From: Muribaculaceae bacterium Isolate-037 (Harlan) | GTDB taxonomy: Bacteria; Bacteroidota; Bacteroidia; Bacteroidales; Muribaculaceae | Assembly (NCBI GenBank): GCA_003762615.1 | Contig: RIAZ01000008.1 | Coordinates: forward strand, 62,001 to 126,000 | DNA length: 64,000 nucleotides | Direction of reading: 5' to 3' | Shown: piece by piece, positions 33,637 through 44,075 of the stretch | Numbering within the stretch: position 1 is the first letter of the stretch | Layout: the number at the start of each line of letters is the position of its first letter | Notes under the pieces: generated by a model | The model's database searches: none | Seen by the model: only the letters and a program-made list of their open reading frames with translations | Told to the model about the DNA's origin: nothing | Position numbers and translations under genes: made by a program

Positions 33637-36192
33637 ATGAAATCGCTTTTCATCCCTTTTGTATGCTATGCCGTTTCCGCTTCTGCACTCAATCCCCGGG
33701 AAGCTCTCGACTTCCTTTACGCCACCATGTCGCTACCCGACAAGACTGATTATTCAAAGGAATTCTATCTTGAGAATATCAACGCGTCGCTGAAAGCAAG
33801 GGAGGAGCTGCCGTGGGGAAAGTCTGTGCCGCAACGGGAATTCATGCACTTCGTGCTTCCGGTCAGGATCAACAATGAGAATCTTGACAATGCCCGAATG
33901 GTATTCTACGATGAGCTGAAGGATAGGGTGAAGGGATTGTCGATGAAGGATGCAATATTGGAGGTGAACCATTGGTGTCATGAGAAAGTGACCTACAAGC
34001 CCTCGGATGCACGCACCTCCTCCCCACTCTCCGCCTTGAGCCAAGCTATCGGACGATGTGGTGAGGAATCCACTTTCACTGTGGCGGCTCTAAGGGCTGT
34101 CGGAATACCTGCCCGACAGATCTACACCCCTCGCTGGGCACATACCGACGATAACCACGCATGGGTGGAGGCTTGGGCAGACGGGAAATGGTATTTCTTG
34201 GGTGCGTGTGAGCCGGAACCGATACTGAACTTGGCATGGTTCAACGCTCCGGCATCACGCGGTATGCTGATGAACACGAATGTGGCGGGCGACTATAATG
34301 GTCCGGAGGAGGTACTGCTGAAACAGCCTCTCACCACACGTATCAACACCACCTCCAACTATGCGCCCGTGGCTACGCTTCCCGTGGAAGTGGTGAATGT
34401 CGACGGCACCCCGGCAAAAGGGGCAAAGGTGAATTTCTGCATATATAATTATGCGGAATATTATCCTGCCGTCACGAAAACTGCCGACAACGATGGAAAG
34501 GCATCCCTGACCGCCGGACTCGGTGATCTCATAGTGTGGGCGACCGACGGGGAATCGTTCGGTTATGCCAAAGGCTCGCCACGCGACTATGCCGCAGGCA
34601 ACACGCCTGCGCTTAAAGTGGTGCTTGACAAGAAACAGTCCGATTCCGTCACGGAGGAGTTCAACATAACTCCCCCACCCTCCGGCGCGAAGCTACCGAC
34701 CATAACGCCTCAGCAACGCGCCGAGAACGACCGTCGTATGCACCTTGAGGATTCAATAAGGAATGCATACGTGGCTACTTTCGCCACTCCACAACAGGCA
34801 GCCGAGATTGCCCGAAGCCTTAATGTGGATAAGGATGCTCTCGTGAAAATACTGACCGAAGCGCGTGGCAACCATCGGAATATCACCAATATGCTGACAG
34901 GTCTGCCGAAGAAGGATAGGCAGAGGGCAATTGACCTGCTGCTCAACGTATCGGAGAAGGACAGGCGCGACATACCGATGGACGTGGTGAAAGACCATCT
35001 GAGCCACTGCGTCAAAAACGGCAAAGGTATGCCCGTGGAGTTCTTCAATAAATACGTGCTGAATCCGCGTGTGGAGAATGAGTTCCTCACCTGCTGGAGA
35101 TCTCAATTGACGGAGGCTCTTTCAAAGATTCCGTCAAAGGATTTCGCTGCAAATCCGGAAAGGCTTGTGGAATGGGTGGCTCTGAATATATCGCCCGATG
35201 ATAAGGAGAATCCTCAGAAACTGCTCCGCATGTCGCCCGGAGGAGTGTGGCGCACACGTCAGGCTGACCCACTGTCGCGAAACATATTCTTCGTGGCTAT
35301 GGCTCGCACTGCCGGTATTCCGGCACGCATAGATCCCGTGACGGGTGCGACACAGTATGCCGATAATTCACAAAACTGGATAAATGCAGATTTCGCGAAA
35401 TACAACGACCCAGGTTCTGATAAAAATGACCTGTCAACCCCGAAAGGGACGCTCTCACTCACCTTCTCCCCCGACGGATATATCGTAGATCCAAAATATT
35501 ATTCACAATTCTCCATTTCAAGGATAGAGAATGGTGTGCCGCGTCAGCTGGAGTTTCCGGAAGATGCCACATGGGCGCAGACATTCTCCGCGCCTGTTGA
35601 GCTTGAGGCAGGGCAATATATACTCACGAGCGGTCAGCGTCTCGCTGACGGAGGTGTGCTTGCACTCAGCCGCATATTCACGATTGCACCCGATGAGAAC
35701 GTATCCCTGCCGTTGGAAATACGCCAGGATAATTCCGCAATATCGGTGATAGGGTCGCTGAATGCCGAGAATATCTATCATGACCTCGCAACCGACACAG
35801 ACAAGAGCATACTCTCCACGACAGGACGCGGATATTACGTGGTCGGACTCATCTCTCCCAACCATGAGCCATCTGCCCACGCGCTAAACGACATATCCGC
35901 TGTCAGCGACAAGCTGGAGGGGTCTGGGGTCAAGATAATGCTTCTTTTTGAAGATGCCGGCAAAGCCTCACGTTTCGACAAGGGGATGTTTCCGAATATG
36001 CCTGACAACGTGGTATACGGCATCGACAATAATGGCGTGAGCCGCAATGAACTCATCGAATCGCTCCACCTTTCCGACGTGACTGACCCGATATTCGTCA
36101 TCGCCGACACATTCAACCGTGTGGTGTGGGTATCGACAGGATACACTATCGGCACCGGTGAGAAGATCCTATCGATCCTCTCCCGTCTGTAA
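33637..36192 (+). CDS. Exported transglutaminase-like protein
   Basis: An 851-residue protein that starts 23 bases after cutC. The leader MKSLFIPFVCYAVSASA is short but signal-like. A transglutaminase core lies at about 100-190: CGEESTFTVAALRAVGIPAR with Cys141, and DDNHAWVEAW with His174. A beta domain follows (PVEVVNVDGTPAKGAKVNFC, carboxypeptidase-regulatory-like), then a helical region and a second, degenerate transglutaminase-like segment (SRNIFFVAMARTAGIPARID, about 545-565) that has no cysteine at the matching place. It may act on peptides or glycopeptides in the periplasm or on the surface; it ends in a thioredoxin-like-looking segment (VTDPIFVIADTFNRVVWVST). The fold calls are motif-based. 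Confidence 0.78.
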   Translation: MKSLFIPFVCYAVSASALNPREALDFLYATMSLPDKTDYSKEFYLENINASLKAREELPWGKSVPQREFMHFVLPVRINNENLDNARMVFYDELKDRVKGLSMKDAILEVNHWCHEKVTYKPSDARTSSPLSALSQAIGRCGEESTFTVAALRAVGIPARQIYTPRWAHTDDNHAWVEAWADGKWYFLGACEPEPILNLAWFNAPASRGMLMNTNVAGDYNGPEEVLLKQPLTTRINTTSNYAPVATLPVEVVNVDGTPAKGAKVNFCIYNYAEYYPAVTKTADNDGKASLTAGLGDLIVWATDGESFGYAKGSPRDYAAGNTPALKVVLDKKQSDSVTEEFNITPPPSGAKLPTITPQQRAENDRRMHLEDSIRNAYVATFATPQQAAEIARSLNVDKDALVKILTEARGNHRNITNMLTGLPKKDRQRAIDLLLNVSEKDRRDIPMDVVKDHLSHCVKNGKGMPVEFFNKYVLNPRVENEFLTCWRSQLTEALSKIPSKDFAANPERLVEWVALNISPDDKENPQKLLRMSPGGVWRTRQADPLSRNIFFVAMARTAGIPARIDPVTGATQYADNSQNWINADFAKYNDPGSDKNDLSTPKGTLSLTFSPDGYIVDPKYYSQFSISRIENGVPRQLEFPEDATWAQTFSAPVELEAGQYILTSGQRLADGGVLALSRIFTIAPDENVSLPLEIRQDNSAISVIGSLNAENIYHDLATDTDKSILSTTGRGYYVVGLISPNHEPSAHALNDISAVSDKLEGSGVKIMLLFEDAGKASRFDKGMFPNMPDNVVYGIDNNGVSRNELIESLHLSDVTDPIFVIADTFNRVVWVSTGYTIGTGEKILSILSRL

Positions 36193-36214
36193 CCATATCT
36201 GCACAAATCTTATT

Positions 36215-36256
36215 GACAAAAAAAAATCGGGATTAAATCCCGATTTTTTTTTTGTC
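36215..36256. terminator. Bidirectional terminator
   Basis: Perfect inverted repeat ATCGGGATT/AATCCCGAT flanked by A9 and T9 runs, so it terminates both strands. It touches the TAG stop codon of the RND pump (36256-36258) and lies 22 bases past the transglutaminase stop. Confidence 0.92.
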
Positions 36257-39200
36257 TATATTTCCGAATCCTGTTGCGAGGAATCCTTTGGACCGGCTCC
36301 CGGCTGGGCTGCGTTCCTCTGCATGGGGTCCTTGAAGAGCCCGGCAAGATATTTCTCCCTTATGGTCTGCATCAGTTCCCAGAAGTTGGGGACGAACAGC
36401 GTGCCGATTAAGGCGTTCATCGCCATGCCGAACACCACTGCCGTGCCTATCTCTATACGGCTGTTGGCTCCCGCACCGGTGGCAAACATCATGGGCATGA
36501 CACCAAACACGAATGCAAGTGCCGTCATCATGATAGGACGGAAACGTATCACACCGGCATCGTGCGCCGCCTTGCGTATCGGCTCACCCTGCTTGCGGAA
36601 ATCCATGGCATATTCCACTATCAATATAGCATTCTTAGCCGACATGCCGAGCAGAAGTATTATGCCTATCTGAGTATAGATGCTTATGCTCTGGTGCATG
36701 AAGATGCAGCCCAGCACCGTGCCGAGTATAGCCACCGGCATACTGAGCACCACGGCTATCGGATCGGTCCAACTCTCATATTGGGCAGACAGCACAAGCA
36801 GTGTCATAACAATGGCGAATATCAGCACGAAACTTACCGTGGTGCCCGACTGTGTTTCCTGATAGGCTATTCCGCTCCATGCGTATGAATAACTCTTACC
36901 CAATGCGTCGCCCACTATCTCCTCCATCGCCTTGATACCTTCGGAAGAACTTACCCCGTCTGCCAAAGTGGCGGTCAGAGAGGCAGACTCATACATGTTG
37001 TAGCGCGACACACTCGGCGCGCCCATAGTAGACTCTATCGTGGCGAATGTGCTGAAGGGAACCATCTCGCCGGAACTGTTCTTCACAGAGAGACGCAATA
37101 CGTCGCCGACCCGGCTCCTGTCGATGCCGTTAGCCTGAACTGTCACCTGATACGTGCGTCCGAACTCCACGAAGTCGTTGACGTAACTGCCGCCGAGATA
37201 GGCAGCCATCGCGCTGTAGACATCCTCCATCATCACTCCCAACATCTTTATCCTGTCGCGATCGATTTTCACCTGATATTGCGGCACGGTGCCCTGATAG
37301 AGCGATGTCACCTGCTTGATGCGTGGATCCTCTTCCGCCATGCGAGTCACGTCGTCAAGAGCCTTTGCCATCTCTGCAGTGCCAAGACTGTTAATGTCGA
37401 GAAGCATCATCTGAAGACCTGATGACTCGCCGAGACCCTGTATCGCCGGAGGATTGATGGAGAAGATGACTGCTTCCTGATATTTTGATGAAATCTCATC
37501 CACCATCGCTATGACCTTGTTGATGCCACCCTCCTTTCCCCGTTTGCTCCATGGCTCAAGTATCACGTTGACCGAACCCATGTTGGAGGCGGCACCACCC
37601 CCCATCATGGAGAATCCGGATATGCTCATGACATCCTTCACATACGGAATCTTCTTTATCTCCGCACTGAGATCATCCACCACTTTCTGAGTCCGCTCAA
37701 GCGATGCCCCGGTGGGCAACTCGATGGAGGTCATGAAATATCCCATATCCTCTTCGGGAATATAACTCGTGGGCCACTTCACAAAGCCCCAGAAGGCGGC
37801 TGCCGCAAGAAGCAGATAGACCGCAAGGGAGATGACAGGCTTGCCGAGCATCTTCGTTATGCTGCGGTCGTAAAGACTCTCAACCTTATTGTAGCCCTTG
37901 TTGAACCATCTGTAGAGTATGAATTTCGATGGCTTGCGCGGCGTAAGGAAGAGTGCGCAGAGTGCCGGGGTCAATGTCAGTGCATTGAAACCTGAGAATG
38001 CGGTGGAGACCGCTATCGTAAGGGCAAACTGCTTATAAAGCTCACCCGTTATGCCGCTGACAAACGCCGTAGGGATAAACACCGAGAGAAGCACAAGAAC
38101 CTCGCCGATGACCGGTCCCTGCAACTCTATCATCGCTTTCTGAGCCGCTTCCCGACGTGTCATGTCGCCCTTGTCGACAAGGCGTGAGCAATCCTCCACC
38201 ACCACTATGGCATCATCCACCACTATCGCTATGGCAAGCACCAACCCGAACAATGTAAGGGTATTCAGGGAGAACCCCATTATCTTCATCACGGCAAATG
38301 TGGCTATCAGCGACACCGGAATAGAGAGCATCGGGATTATGACCGCACGCCAGTTCTGGAGGAAAATGAGAATCACCGCCATGACGATAAGCGACGTTAT
38401 GACGAATGTGGAGAGCACATCATCGATCGACTCCCTTACGTAGTCGGTGGAGTTTAGCACCACCTGATAATGGACACCATCGGGGAAATACTGCGACAGT
38501 CGGTCAAGTTCGGCAAGAGCACCCTTAGCCACGTCGAGCGCATTCGCTCCGGGACGTTGCTCTATGCCTATAAGTGCAGTCGATTCATTATTGAGTTTTC
38601 CCACTGCCGTATAGCTTGTGCTGCCCAATTCCACCTTAGCCACATCTTTCAACCGCAATATGCCGCTTCCGTCGGAACGCAATACGATATTGCCGAATTC
38701 CTCTGCCGTCGACAGCTGTCCTTTGCTGGTAAGGGTATATTGGAAATCCGCACCGTCATTATGCGGCGGCGCACCTACCGAACCCGCCGATACCTCCATA
38801 TTCTGCGACCTGACCATCGCCATCACCTCATCCGGAGTAAGTCCGCGCGCACGCATCGCTTCAGGGTCAAGCCATATCCTCATGCTGTATTCTCCCCCAC
38901 CGAAAGCCGATACGCCTCCGACTCCATCCACACGCGACAACGGATCGGTCATGTGAAGCTGTGCGTAGTTGGTAAGATAGAGCGCGTCATAACGTTTCGG
39001 ATCATCAGTCGTTAGAGCTATGAAGAGGACGTTGTTGCTGCTCCGCTTCATTACGCTCACACCCTGCTCCACCACTGCCGTCGGCAATTGTGATGTAGCC
39101 TCCTGCACCCTGTTCTGAATCTCTACAGCCGCCTGATCCACGTCGGTGCCATTCTCAAACGTGATCGTAAGCCCGTAGCTGCCGTCAGATCCGGATGATG

Positions 39201-39441
39201 AATTCATATACAACATCCCGTCGACACCATTCACCTGCTCCTCGATAGGGACACCTATGGCTCGCGCAACAGTCTCGGCATCCGCACCGGGATATTCTGC
39301 CGACACCATGACTGTAGGGGGCGTTATGTCCGGATATTGCGCCACGGGAAGAGTGCGCACCGTAAGTATGCCGGCAAGCACCATAAGAACGGCTATAACA
39401 GTGGCGAAGATAGGCCGGTCTATGAAAAATCTGGAGAACAT
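36256..39441 (-). CDS. RND efflux pump, inner-membrane transporter (HAE1/AcrB type)
   Basis: A 1061-residue proton-driven exporter of hydrophobic compounds or drugs. It opens with [20 protein letters not shown] and carries twelve transmembrane helices in two repeats, each followed by a large periplasmic porter loop. The proton-relay pair lies in [20 protein letters not shown], and the second-half [14 protein letters not shown] is standard. Length and motifs are complete. It is the last gene of a minus-strand operon ordered outer-membrane factor, adaptor, pump. 221 bases with AAACCATAAACTCT repeats separate it from the adaptor gene. No local TetR-type repressor is present. Confidence 0.96.
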   Translation of the reverse strand: MFSRFFIDRPIFATVIAVLMVLAGILTVRTLPVAQYPDITPPTVMVSAEYPGADAETVARAIGVPIEEQVNGVDGMLYMNSSSGSDGSYGLTITFENGTDVDQAAVEIQNRVQEATSQLPTAVVEQGVSVMKRSSNNVLFIALTTDDPKRYDALYLTNYAQLHMTDPLSRVDGVGGVSAFGGGEYSMRIWLDPEAMRARGLTPDEVMAMVRSQNMEVSAGSVGAPPHNDGADFQYTLTSKGQLSTAEEFGNIVLRSDGSGILRLKDVAKVELGSTSYTAVGKLNNESTALIGIEQRPGANALDVAKGALAELDRLSQYFPDGVHYQVVLNSTDYVRESIDDVLSTFVITSLIVMAVILIFLQNWRAVIIPMLSIPVSLIATFAVMKIMGFSLNTLTLFGLVLAIAIVVDDAIVVVEDCSRLVDKGDMTRREAAQKAMIELQGPVIGEVLVLLSVFIPTAFVSGITGELYKQFALTIAVSTAFSGFNALTLTPALCALFLTPRKPSKFILYRWFNKGYNKVESLYDRSITKMLGKPVISLAVYLLLAAAAFWGFVKWPTSYIPEEDMGYFMTSIELPTGASLERTQKVVDDLSAEIKKIPYVKDVMSISGFSMMGGGAASNMGSVNVILEPWSKRGKEGGINKVIAMVDEISSKYQEAVIFSINPPAIQGLGESSGLQMMLLDINSLGTAEMAKALDDVTRMAEEDPRIKQVTSLYQGTVPQYQVKIDRDRIKMLGVMMEDVYSAMAAYLGGSYVNDFVEFGRTYQVTVQANGIDRSRVGDVLRLSVKNSSGEMVPFSTFATIESTMGAPSVSRYNMYESASLTATLADGVSSSEGIKAMEEIVGDALGKSYSYAWSGIAYQETQSGTTVSFVLIFAIVMTLLVLSAQYESWTDPIAVVLSMPVAILGTVLGCIFMHQSISIYTQIGIILLLGMSAKNAILIVEYAMDFRKQGEPIRKAAHDAGVIRFRPIMMTALAFVFGVMPMMFATGAGANSRIEIGTAVVFGMAMNALIGTLFVPNFWELMQTIREKYLAGLFKDPMQRNAAQPGAGPKDSSQQDSEI

Positions 39442-39609
39442 ATTTCTTTATTTTACAGCAGCATCCCGTATCAACCATCTGAGAATGCAGCATAATGAAA
39501 CCCTTTGTAGCTTTATCTCTATATTATTTAATGTTTAAGGATTATGGTTTATGGATTATGATCATTTAATTTTGTATAATGAACGGATTCGAAGATTTCC
39601 ATGTATCTT

Positions 39610-39659
39610 AAAACCATAAACTCTAAACCATAAACCATAAACTCTAAACCATAAACTAT
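39610..39659. repeat. AAACCATAAACTCT tandem repeat
   Basis: AAACCATAAACTCT, AAACCAT, AAACCATAAACTCT, AAACCATAAACTAT in direct array; inverted relics (ATGGTTTATGGATTATG) lie at 39544-39560. A similar AGTTTATGGTTTAAGG stretch precedes adk (57314-57330, other strand). Simple-sequence DNA within the RND operon. Confidence 0.65.
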
Positions 39660-39662
39660 ATA

Positions 39663-40787
39663 TTATTTAACGATAACCGGCGATATCTCCTCACCGTTGC
39701 GAACGGTCAGCAATGCCTTGGTGACGTATTTATCTCCGGCACGAAGTCCTTTGGTGATTACCCGCAATGAATCTTGGTATATGTCGCCTACCTCCACAGG
39801 TGTGTAGACCACCTTATTCGAGTCATTGACCACGTAAAGATATTTACCCAACTGGTCAGTACCGATGGAGGCATCCTTGACGAGTATGGCATCCGATTTC
39901 CTGCCGTATGGGAGCGACACGGTGACGTACATACCATCCTTCAGTTCGTTGTCTATATTATTGACGGTACCCTTCAATTCTATAGTGCCGGTAGACTGGT
40001 TGACAGACGGCGACTCATAATAAAGGTCGGCTGTATAGCTATGGGTCATGCTGTCGGTGAATGAGAGTGGAATCTGACGATACACGGGCGCATCCATTCC
40101 GCCATCTCTCCCTACAAGTCTCTCATATTGCGCATCCTCTATCTGGAAAACAGCGTTGAACGTGGATATATCATATATGGTTGCCAATTCAACCGGAGCA
40201 CCGGAACCATTCACATAATTACCGGCACTCATCATGCAATCCGTAGTGAATCCGGATATAGGTGCCGTGACGGTGCAGTATCCGAGATTTGTGCGTGCGG
40301 TATGCAGGGCAGCCTCACAGTCCTTGATGTTGGCTACTGCCTGATTGTAGGCACTCTCTGCCGACAATACCTCCATCTTTGAGACGGCATTCGCCTCAAG
40401 TGCCTTATTGACGGCGGCATAATGACTCTTGGCATAGTCGCGGGCACTTATCGCCGACGCCAAGGCGGCTTCTGCCCTTGCGACAGCATCCTGATAAAGT
40501 GTCGGGTCTATACGGAAAAGAACTTTACCCTTTGTCACGTATTCTCCTGAATTATAGTTGACACTTAGCAGCCTGCCATCGACCCTTCCAACTACCTTGG
40601 CTGAATTTTTTGATTTCAGATAACCCGGATATGTCTTGTGGAGAATCACGGAATCTGTCGTAGCGACCGCAACATCAATTTTACGCATAGTGGTGTCACG
40701 TTCCGCGTTCCCTTTATTATGGCAGGATACGAGAGGCATGGCTAATGCCGCATAGAGGGCATATATGAGATACGTTTGTGTTTTCAT
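39663..40787 (-). CDS. RND efflux periplasmic adaptor (AcrA-like lipoprotein)
   Basis: A 374-residue adaptor with a lipobox (LAMPLVSC, lipidated Cys near 22). Family order: first beta strand (KTYPGYLKSKNSAKVVGRVD), lipoyl halves (GEYVTKGKVLFRID and LGYCTVTAPISGFTTDCMMS), a short alpha hairpin between them (about 100-160), then beta-barrel and membrane-proximal domains to GEEISPVIVK. It links the pump and the outer-membrane factor encoded on either side. Confidence 0.95.
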   Translation of the reverse strand: MKTQTYLIYALYAALAMPLVSCHNKGNAERDTTMRKIDVAVATTDSVILHKTYPGYLKSKNSAKVVGRVDGRLLSVNYNSGEYVTKGKVLFRIDPTLYQDAVARAEAALASAISARDYAKSHYAAVNKALEANAVSKMEVLSAESAYNQAVANIKDCEAALHTARTNLGYCTVTAPISGFTTDCMMSAGNYVNGSGAPVELATIYDISTFNAVFQIEDAQYERLVGRDGGMDAPVYRQIPLSFTDSMTHSYTADLYYESPSVNQSTGTIELKGTVNNIDNELKDGMYVTVSLPYGRKSDAILVKDASIGTDQLGKYLYVVNDSNKVVYTPVEVGDIYQDSLRVITKGLRAGDKYVTKALLTVRNGEEISPVIVK

Positions 40788-40863
40788 AAGTAATAAGTAA
40801 GAAATAATTAAATTAGCAGGAGATTAGTAAGTCGCGACTCCGACCTAACTGACGGATAAGAGA

Positions 40864-42267
40864 TCATGGTTGCCAACCGCCACCAAGCGACTGATAGATG
40901 GTCACAAGAGTGGCGAGCGCCTTCCCTTCAAGTTCCACCAGTGTGTTCTGACTTTCAAGCCAGTTCATCTGTCCGTCCACCACGTTGGAGAATGGTGTCA
41001 GACCGGTCTTATAAAGGTCTACCGCAAGATTAAGGCTTTTCTCACTCTGCTCCACAACTTTCTTCTGCAACTCAATGGATGTTAAAGTGGCGTCGTATTG
41101 AATCAGGGCGTTGTCCACCTCTTCCACGGCATTCATCACTGTAAGGTTATATTGGTCGACCGCCGCCTCAAGCTGCAATTTCGCTTCCGCAGTGCGGTAA
41201 TTCCTTGCAAGTCCGTCAAATAGGGTCCATGACAATTGCGGGGCGACGGAATATGTAAGGCTTTTGTCGCCAAACAGATCCCCGGCGTTATGGGCAGCCG
41301 TGCCTATGTTGCCTGTCAATGATAAAGTCGGGAGAAAATCTTTCTTGGAAATGCCGACATTGGCAGCATATTGTGCCAGTTGAAGCTCCGCTGTCATTAT
41401 ATCGGGGCGACGACGGAGAAGGTCTGCCGGCACTCCTGCCGATACCGTCTGTCGGTAGTCGGGCATACGTTCATATACGGATAGATGCTGCGCCAACTCT
41501 CCGGGGTATTCCCCCACGAGTATGGATATGGTGTTGATGAGAGTCTTTATCCTTGCCCTAAGTGCCGGTAGTGAGGTCTGGGTGCCGTAAAGCACTATAC
41601 GCGCCTGCGTGACGTCGAGCATATCGCCAAGATCAGCCTCATAACGTGCTTCCGTAATCTTCACCACATCATCCTGTGATGCGATATGCGCCAATGCCAC
41701 CGACAGTTCCTCCTGACACATTCGCAGATTCATATATGCACTCGCGATGTTGGCACACAATGACACCATCACCGCATCATAGTCGGACTTACTTGCCTGA
41801 TACGCCGCTTTCTTTGACTTGACTGCCGCCTTCACTCTTCCGAACACATCGATTTCCCAATTCATCGTCGCGCCGAGGGAGAAATATGAGCTACGTTCAT
41901 AGCGTCCCACCGGGTCGGAGACGGCACCACTCTGCTGCCCCTTGGTCCATGAACCTGACAACGACAATGTAGGGAAATAGCCCGATTGTGCCTCCTTTAC
42001 AATCTTATCAGCCATCTCTATACGACGCAATGCCGCCGCCACATCATAATTGTTGGCGACTGCCTTTGCTATCAGCGCGTCAAGAGTGGAGTCGTTAAAC
42101 GTTTTCCACCAGTCATCCTCCGTCGGGAGGGTCTGGGTGCATTGTCGGGTCATCTGCCAGCTCTCCGGAAGCGGATCCATGACGTATCCCCCTGCCGGAT
42201 CAGAAGCTGATGCCGAAGAGAATGCTACGGCAATCGTAGCTGAAAGTATGAATCGTGTGTAATCCAT
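40864..42267 (-). CDS. RND outer-membrane factor (NodT/OprM-like TolC family)
   Basis: A 467-residue channel protein. Two OEP repeats are visible, with WWKTFNDSTLDALIAKAVAN and NYDVAAALRRIEMADKI in the first, and PADLLRRRPDIMTAELQLA in the second; the last is the NodT-subfamily signature. NodT proteins are usually lipoproteins, but here the leader (FILSATIAVAFSSASA) has no cysteine, so the protein is probably cleaved by signal peptidase I and not lipidated. First gene of the RND operon. Confidence 0.94.
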   Translation of the reverse strand: MDYTRFILSATIAVAFSSASASDPAGGYVMDPLPESWQMTRQCTQTLPTEDDWWKTFNDSTLDALIAKAVANNYDVAAALRRIEMADKIVKEAQSGYFPTLSLSGSWTKGQQSGAVSDPVGRYERSSYFSLGATMNWEIDVFGRVKAAVKSKKAAYQASKSDYDAVMVSLCANIASAYMNLRMCQEELSVALAHIASQDDVVKITEARYEADLGDMLDVTQARIVLYGTQTSLPALRARIKTLINTISILVGEYPGELAQHLSVYERMPDYRQTVSAGVPADLLRRRPDIMTAELQLAQYAANVGISKKDFLPTLSLTGNIGTAAHNAGDLFGDKSLTYSVAPQLSWTLFDGLARNYRTAEAKLQLEAAVDQYNLTVMNAVEEVDNALIQYDATLTSIELQKKVVEQSEKSLNLAVDLYKTGLTPFSNVVDGQMNWLESQNTLVELEGKALATLVTIYQSLGGGWQP

Positions 42268-42731
42268 AGTATAGCGGAATCAAAAAAAGATTAAGTTTCC
42301 CCGACGGCACAGACATACCTCGGGAAGCAATAAAAAATGACGCAGCACCCCGTTCAACGAAGTCCCGCTATCTCAATAACAAATAACTTTAGAAAAAATA
42401 TTTCCCACCTAAAGAAAGAAAAAGAAAAATAGAATAAAAAATAGGGAATATTATGAATACCTCATGATCATCCTACTAATTGGTGAGTAAGTAATCTTCA
42501 AAAAATAACTTGTTAAAGTTATAAATGTAAATTTTTTATTGTGGCAGCATCTTTCCGGTGCTTTCGGAGCGCGGAATCAGTCGCATAGCCCGCTATGCTC
42601 CATCTTCCTTACTCCGAAATCCCTCGGAAATATGCGCCAAACTTTCACAACTTATTTTTTTACGATTACTAAAATTTTGAATAATTAAACTATTTGTCGT
42701 AACTTTGCACAAAACAAGTAAAAGTTTGACA
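42268..42731. other. Intergenic region before the AbiL-like pair
   Basis: No credible gene. The left 270 bases are AT-rich and hold the RND operon promoter region (no clean box found). A GC-richer island at about 42541-42640 folds as nested hairpins: TTTCGGAG (42562-42569) with CTCCGAAA (42612-42619), and inside it GCATAG (42583) with CTATGC (42593). The right end holds the AbiL promoter (42675-42707). Confidence 0.55.
42675..42707 (+). promoter_or_regulatory. Bacteroidetes promoter of the AbiL-like operon
   Basis: TTTTG (42675-42679), 20 bases, TAACTTTG (42700-42707): an exact match to the TTTG/TAnnTTTG pattern and spacing. The predicted start is about 18 bases before the ATG at 42732. Confidence 0.75.
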
Positions 42732-44075
42732 ATGATACTGCGGACAACTTTTGAAAACATATATTCCTTCAACGAAGAAGTTTCAGTGAGTTTCGTCGCC
42801 GGGAAAGGCTCGGTCCACACATCTCATGTGAGTCGAGCCATTAAGCGCGATGATATCTCCGCCCTTAAATTCGGCATAATATATGGTGCTAATGCTTCAG
42901 GGAAGAGCAATGTAATCAAAGCGATAGCCTTACTGCAACAAATTGCATCAGGTCGTTTCCCTGTTGGGGAGTTTGAGCCTTTTAAACTCTCAAAAAGCAT
43001 TCGACCGGTATCCAAGATTGAGATTGAGTTCAAAACTTACGGAAGATACTTCGCATACGGGATAGAATTCTCAATCAACGGCATTAAGGAGGAATGGCTT
43101 TATGAAATCAACAGTCGGTCTGAAAAGAAGATTTTCGAGCGTGTCACCTCTTCCGATGGAAATCTCTTTTCTTTTGGTGACGTAAATGGTGACGAGGAGA
43201 CTGCCAGATTTGTAAAGTTTCTCGGCGAGGGAACTCCTATCAAAAAGAGCTTCCTCTCTGAATATGTCGGGCGTAATGGTAAGGGTCTTTCCCCTATAAA
43301 GGTTGCTCACGGATGGTTTGCCTCCGGATTGCGTATTATTTTCCCATCCACCCGATTCCGTGGGATATCATTCAACGCGGAACAGGATGAATCCTTTCAT
43401 GATGCCACGCGCAAACTGTTGCAATATTTCAATACGGGCATTGTTGATATCCGTCGCTTCCCCGTCAACTCAAAGGAGGAGACTAATCTTCCGGACGCAT
43501 TGCTAAATCAAATAATCAGCAACTCAACGCCCGGTAAAACTGCTTTGGTCGCAGCCCCTGAAAGCAACGAATGTTTCTTCTTCGACTTCAAGGCTGATGG
43601 CTCATACTCTATTTCAAAGCAGAAAGCCGTTCACCGCAATGACGATGATAAGGAGATTGTGTTTGAAATGGATGAGGAATCAGATGGCTCAATCCGTCTT
43701 CTTGACTTCATCCCAATGCTTATAGATCTTGGTCAGAATGATACAGACTATATGATTGATGAGCTTGACCGCAGCATGCACCCGTTATTGTCGCAAAAAC
43801 TTATAGAATGTTATCTGCATAGCCTTTCCAAAGAGCGCGACAATCAACTCATAATCTCCACTCACGAATGCAACCTGCTGAATCTTGACCTTATCCGCTC
43901 GGATGAAGTATGGTTTGTAGAAAAAGACAAGAATGGAGCCTCACAGTTGGTTTCGCTTGCAGAATACAAACCTCGCGAAAATATTCAGAAAGGCTATCTG
44001 CAAGGCCGCTACAGTGCCATTCCATTTTTCGCTCCGATTGAAACCCTAAACTGGCAACGTGATGAGAAAGCGTAA
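42732..44075 (+). CDS. AAA-family ATPase, AbiLi/RloA-like defence protein
   Basis: A 447-residue cytoplasmic ATPase, started at MILRTTFENIYSFNEEVSVS. Walker A GANASGKS (52-59) is followed by an SMC/OLD-like insertion. Walker B is DYMIDELDRSMHP and the H-loop region is LIISTHECNLLNLD. The C-terminal KGYLQGRYSAIPFF is typical of RloA/AAA_15 proteins found with RloB. It overlaps the RloB gene by 14 bases. Together they match the two-gene abortive-infection system AbiL (AbiLi + AbiLii) first known from lactococci; the mode of action is unclear. Toxicity or phage sensing cannot be read from the sequence. Confidence 0.85.
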   Translation: MILRTTFENIYSFNEEVSVSFVAGKGSVHTSHVSRAIKRDDISALKFGIIYGANASGKSNVIKAIALLQQIASGRFPVGEFEPFKLSKSIRPVSKIEIEFKTYGRYFAYGIEFSINGIKEEWLYEINSRSEKKIFERVTSSDGNLFSFGDVNGDEETARFVKFLGEGTPIKKSFLSEYVGRNGKGLSPIKVAHGWFASGLRIIFPSTRFRGISFNAEQDESFHDATRKLLQYFNTGIVDIRRFPVNSKEETNLPDALLNQIISNSTPGKTALVAAPESNECFFFDFKADGSYSISKQKAVHRNDDDKEIVFEMDEESDGSIRLLDFIPMLIDLGQNDTDYMIDELDRSMHPLLSQKLIECYLHSLSKERDNQLIISTHECNLLNLDLIRSDEVWFVEKDKNGASQLVSLAEYKPRENIQKGYLQGRYSAIPFFAPIETLNWQRDEKA

